Shown here in pieces: positions 5,730 to 5,976 of a stretch of DNA of 5,976 nucleotides (positions are counted from its first letter, which is position 1; the number at the start of each line of letters is the position of its first letter). The stretch lies in NCBI GenBank assembly GCA_026394025.1, contig JAPKZC010000182.1, positions 1 through 5,976 of the forward strand. Direction: 5' to 3'. The position numbers were made by a program, and so were the translations under genes. The notes under the pieces were generated by a model, which made no database searches, had not been told where the DNA came from, and saw only the letters and a list, made by a program, of their open reading frames with translations. Source of the DNA: Candidatus Solibacter sp. (GTDB taxonomy: Bacteria; Acidobacteriota; Terriglobia; Bryobacterales; Bryobacteraceae).

Positions 5730-5976
5730 TCATGCCCCCGCCCCGCCCCGCCAGGCCGGTGTGCCATCCTCGAACAACCAGCCGTATACCCACGCATACA
5801 GCATGCCACGGCCCGGGGCCTCGATGCTTTCGCGGACCCGGACCCGGACTTCGCGCTGCCAGTTCCGAAGCTCGGCTAACTTCTCGGCTTGTGCGTTACC
5901 GATGTAATAGTCATTAAACCGAGTATCCCCCACTTTGGCGGCGTCCCGCGCCAAACACGCATTTCTCCGCGCCACG
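5730..5976 (-). CDS. C-terminal end of an unrecognised protein (5' end outside the window)
   Basis: The visible 81-82 residues end at a TGA (5732-5730). The frame is open to the window edge. A GTG at 5975-5973 could be a start, but no upstream sequence is available to test it, so this is treated as a fragment. It is charged and mainly helical in look: FNDYYIGNAQAEKLAELRNW, then REVRVRVRES, then GMLYAWVYGWLFEDG, and a Gly/Ala tail. The aromatic segment is too short and mixed for a clear membrane helix. It does not show the region-4 helix-turn-helix of an ECF sigma factor, although a sigma factor is the usual partner just upstream of a zf-HC2 gene. Spacing to the next gene suggests cotranscription. 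Function unknown. Confidence 0.55.
   Translation of the reverse strand, partial: VARRNACLARDAAKVGDTRFNDYYIGNAQAEKLAELRNWQREVRVRVRESIEAPGRGMLYAWVYGWLFEDGTPAWRGGAGA

Overview
High-GC bacterial DNA. Nothing in the window fixes the taxon. A Dop/PafA-type Pup enzyme, a zf-HC2-like protein and a large NACHT/FGE protein would fit a soil-type high-GC phylum such as Acidobacteriota or another non-actinobacterial lineage with a Pup-like system, but this is only inference.

Left part (1-1494, + strand): the C-terminal part of a Dop/PafA (Pup deamidase/ligase) family protein. It overlaps a gene encoding a ClpA/B-type AAA+ ATPase. The ATPase gene is broken: the N-terminal half and the Walker A half lie in different frames, and about 30 residues normally found just before Walker A are missing. 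This is either a decayed gene or a deletion error in the assembly.

Centre (1602-4742, + strand): one 1046-residue protein with three modules. An apparently intact trypsin-like serine protease domain comes first (H47, D86, S190). A NACHT STAND-type NTPase follows (Walker A GDPGGGKT, Walker B LLLVDGLDE). A C-terminal formylglycine-generating-enzyme-like (C-type-lectin fold) domain ends the protein and lacks the catalytic cysteines. The last ~100 bp have the layout of a diversity-generating retroelement (DGR) variable repeat: an RGGSW start, then 21 of 24 codons ending in C or T, then a GFR end. After the stop come a pyrimidine-rich IMH-like tract and a perfect hairpin built on the very stable DNA core GCGAAGC. 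The simplest reading is a hypervariable immune-type receptor: the FGE-like domain senses a ligand, NACHT oligomerises, and the protease acts as effector. No template repeat or reverse transcriptase is present in the window, so diversification would have to act from elsewhere.

Right part (4743-5976): a 222-bp GC-rich convergent intergenic region, then a minus-strand pair. This pair is a 249-residue soluble protein with a zf-HC2-like zinc-binding N-terminus, and upstream of it the C-terminal end of an unidentified protein that leaves the window. They are 15 bp apart and probably cotranscribed. No RNA genes, CRISPR arrays, transposases or integrases were seen.
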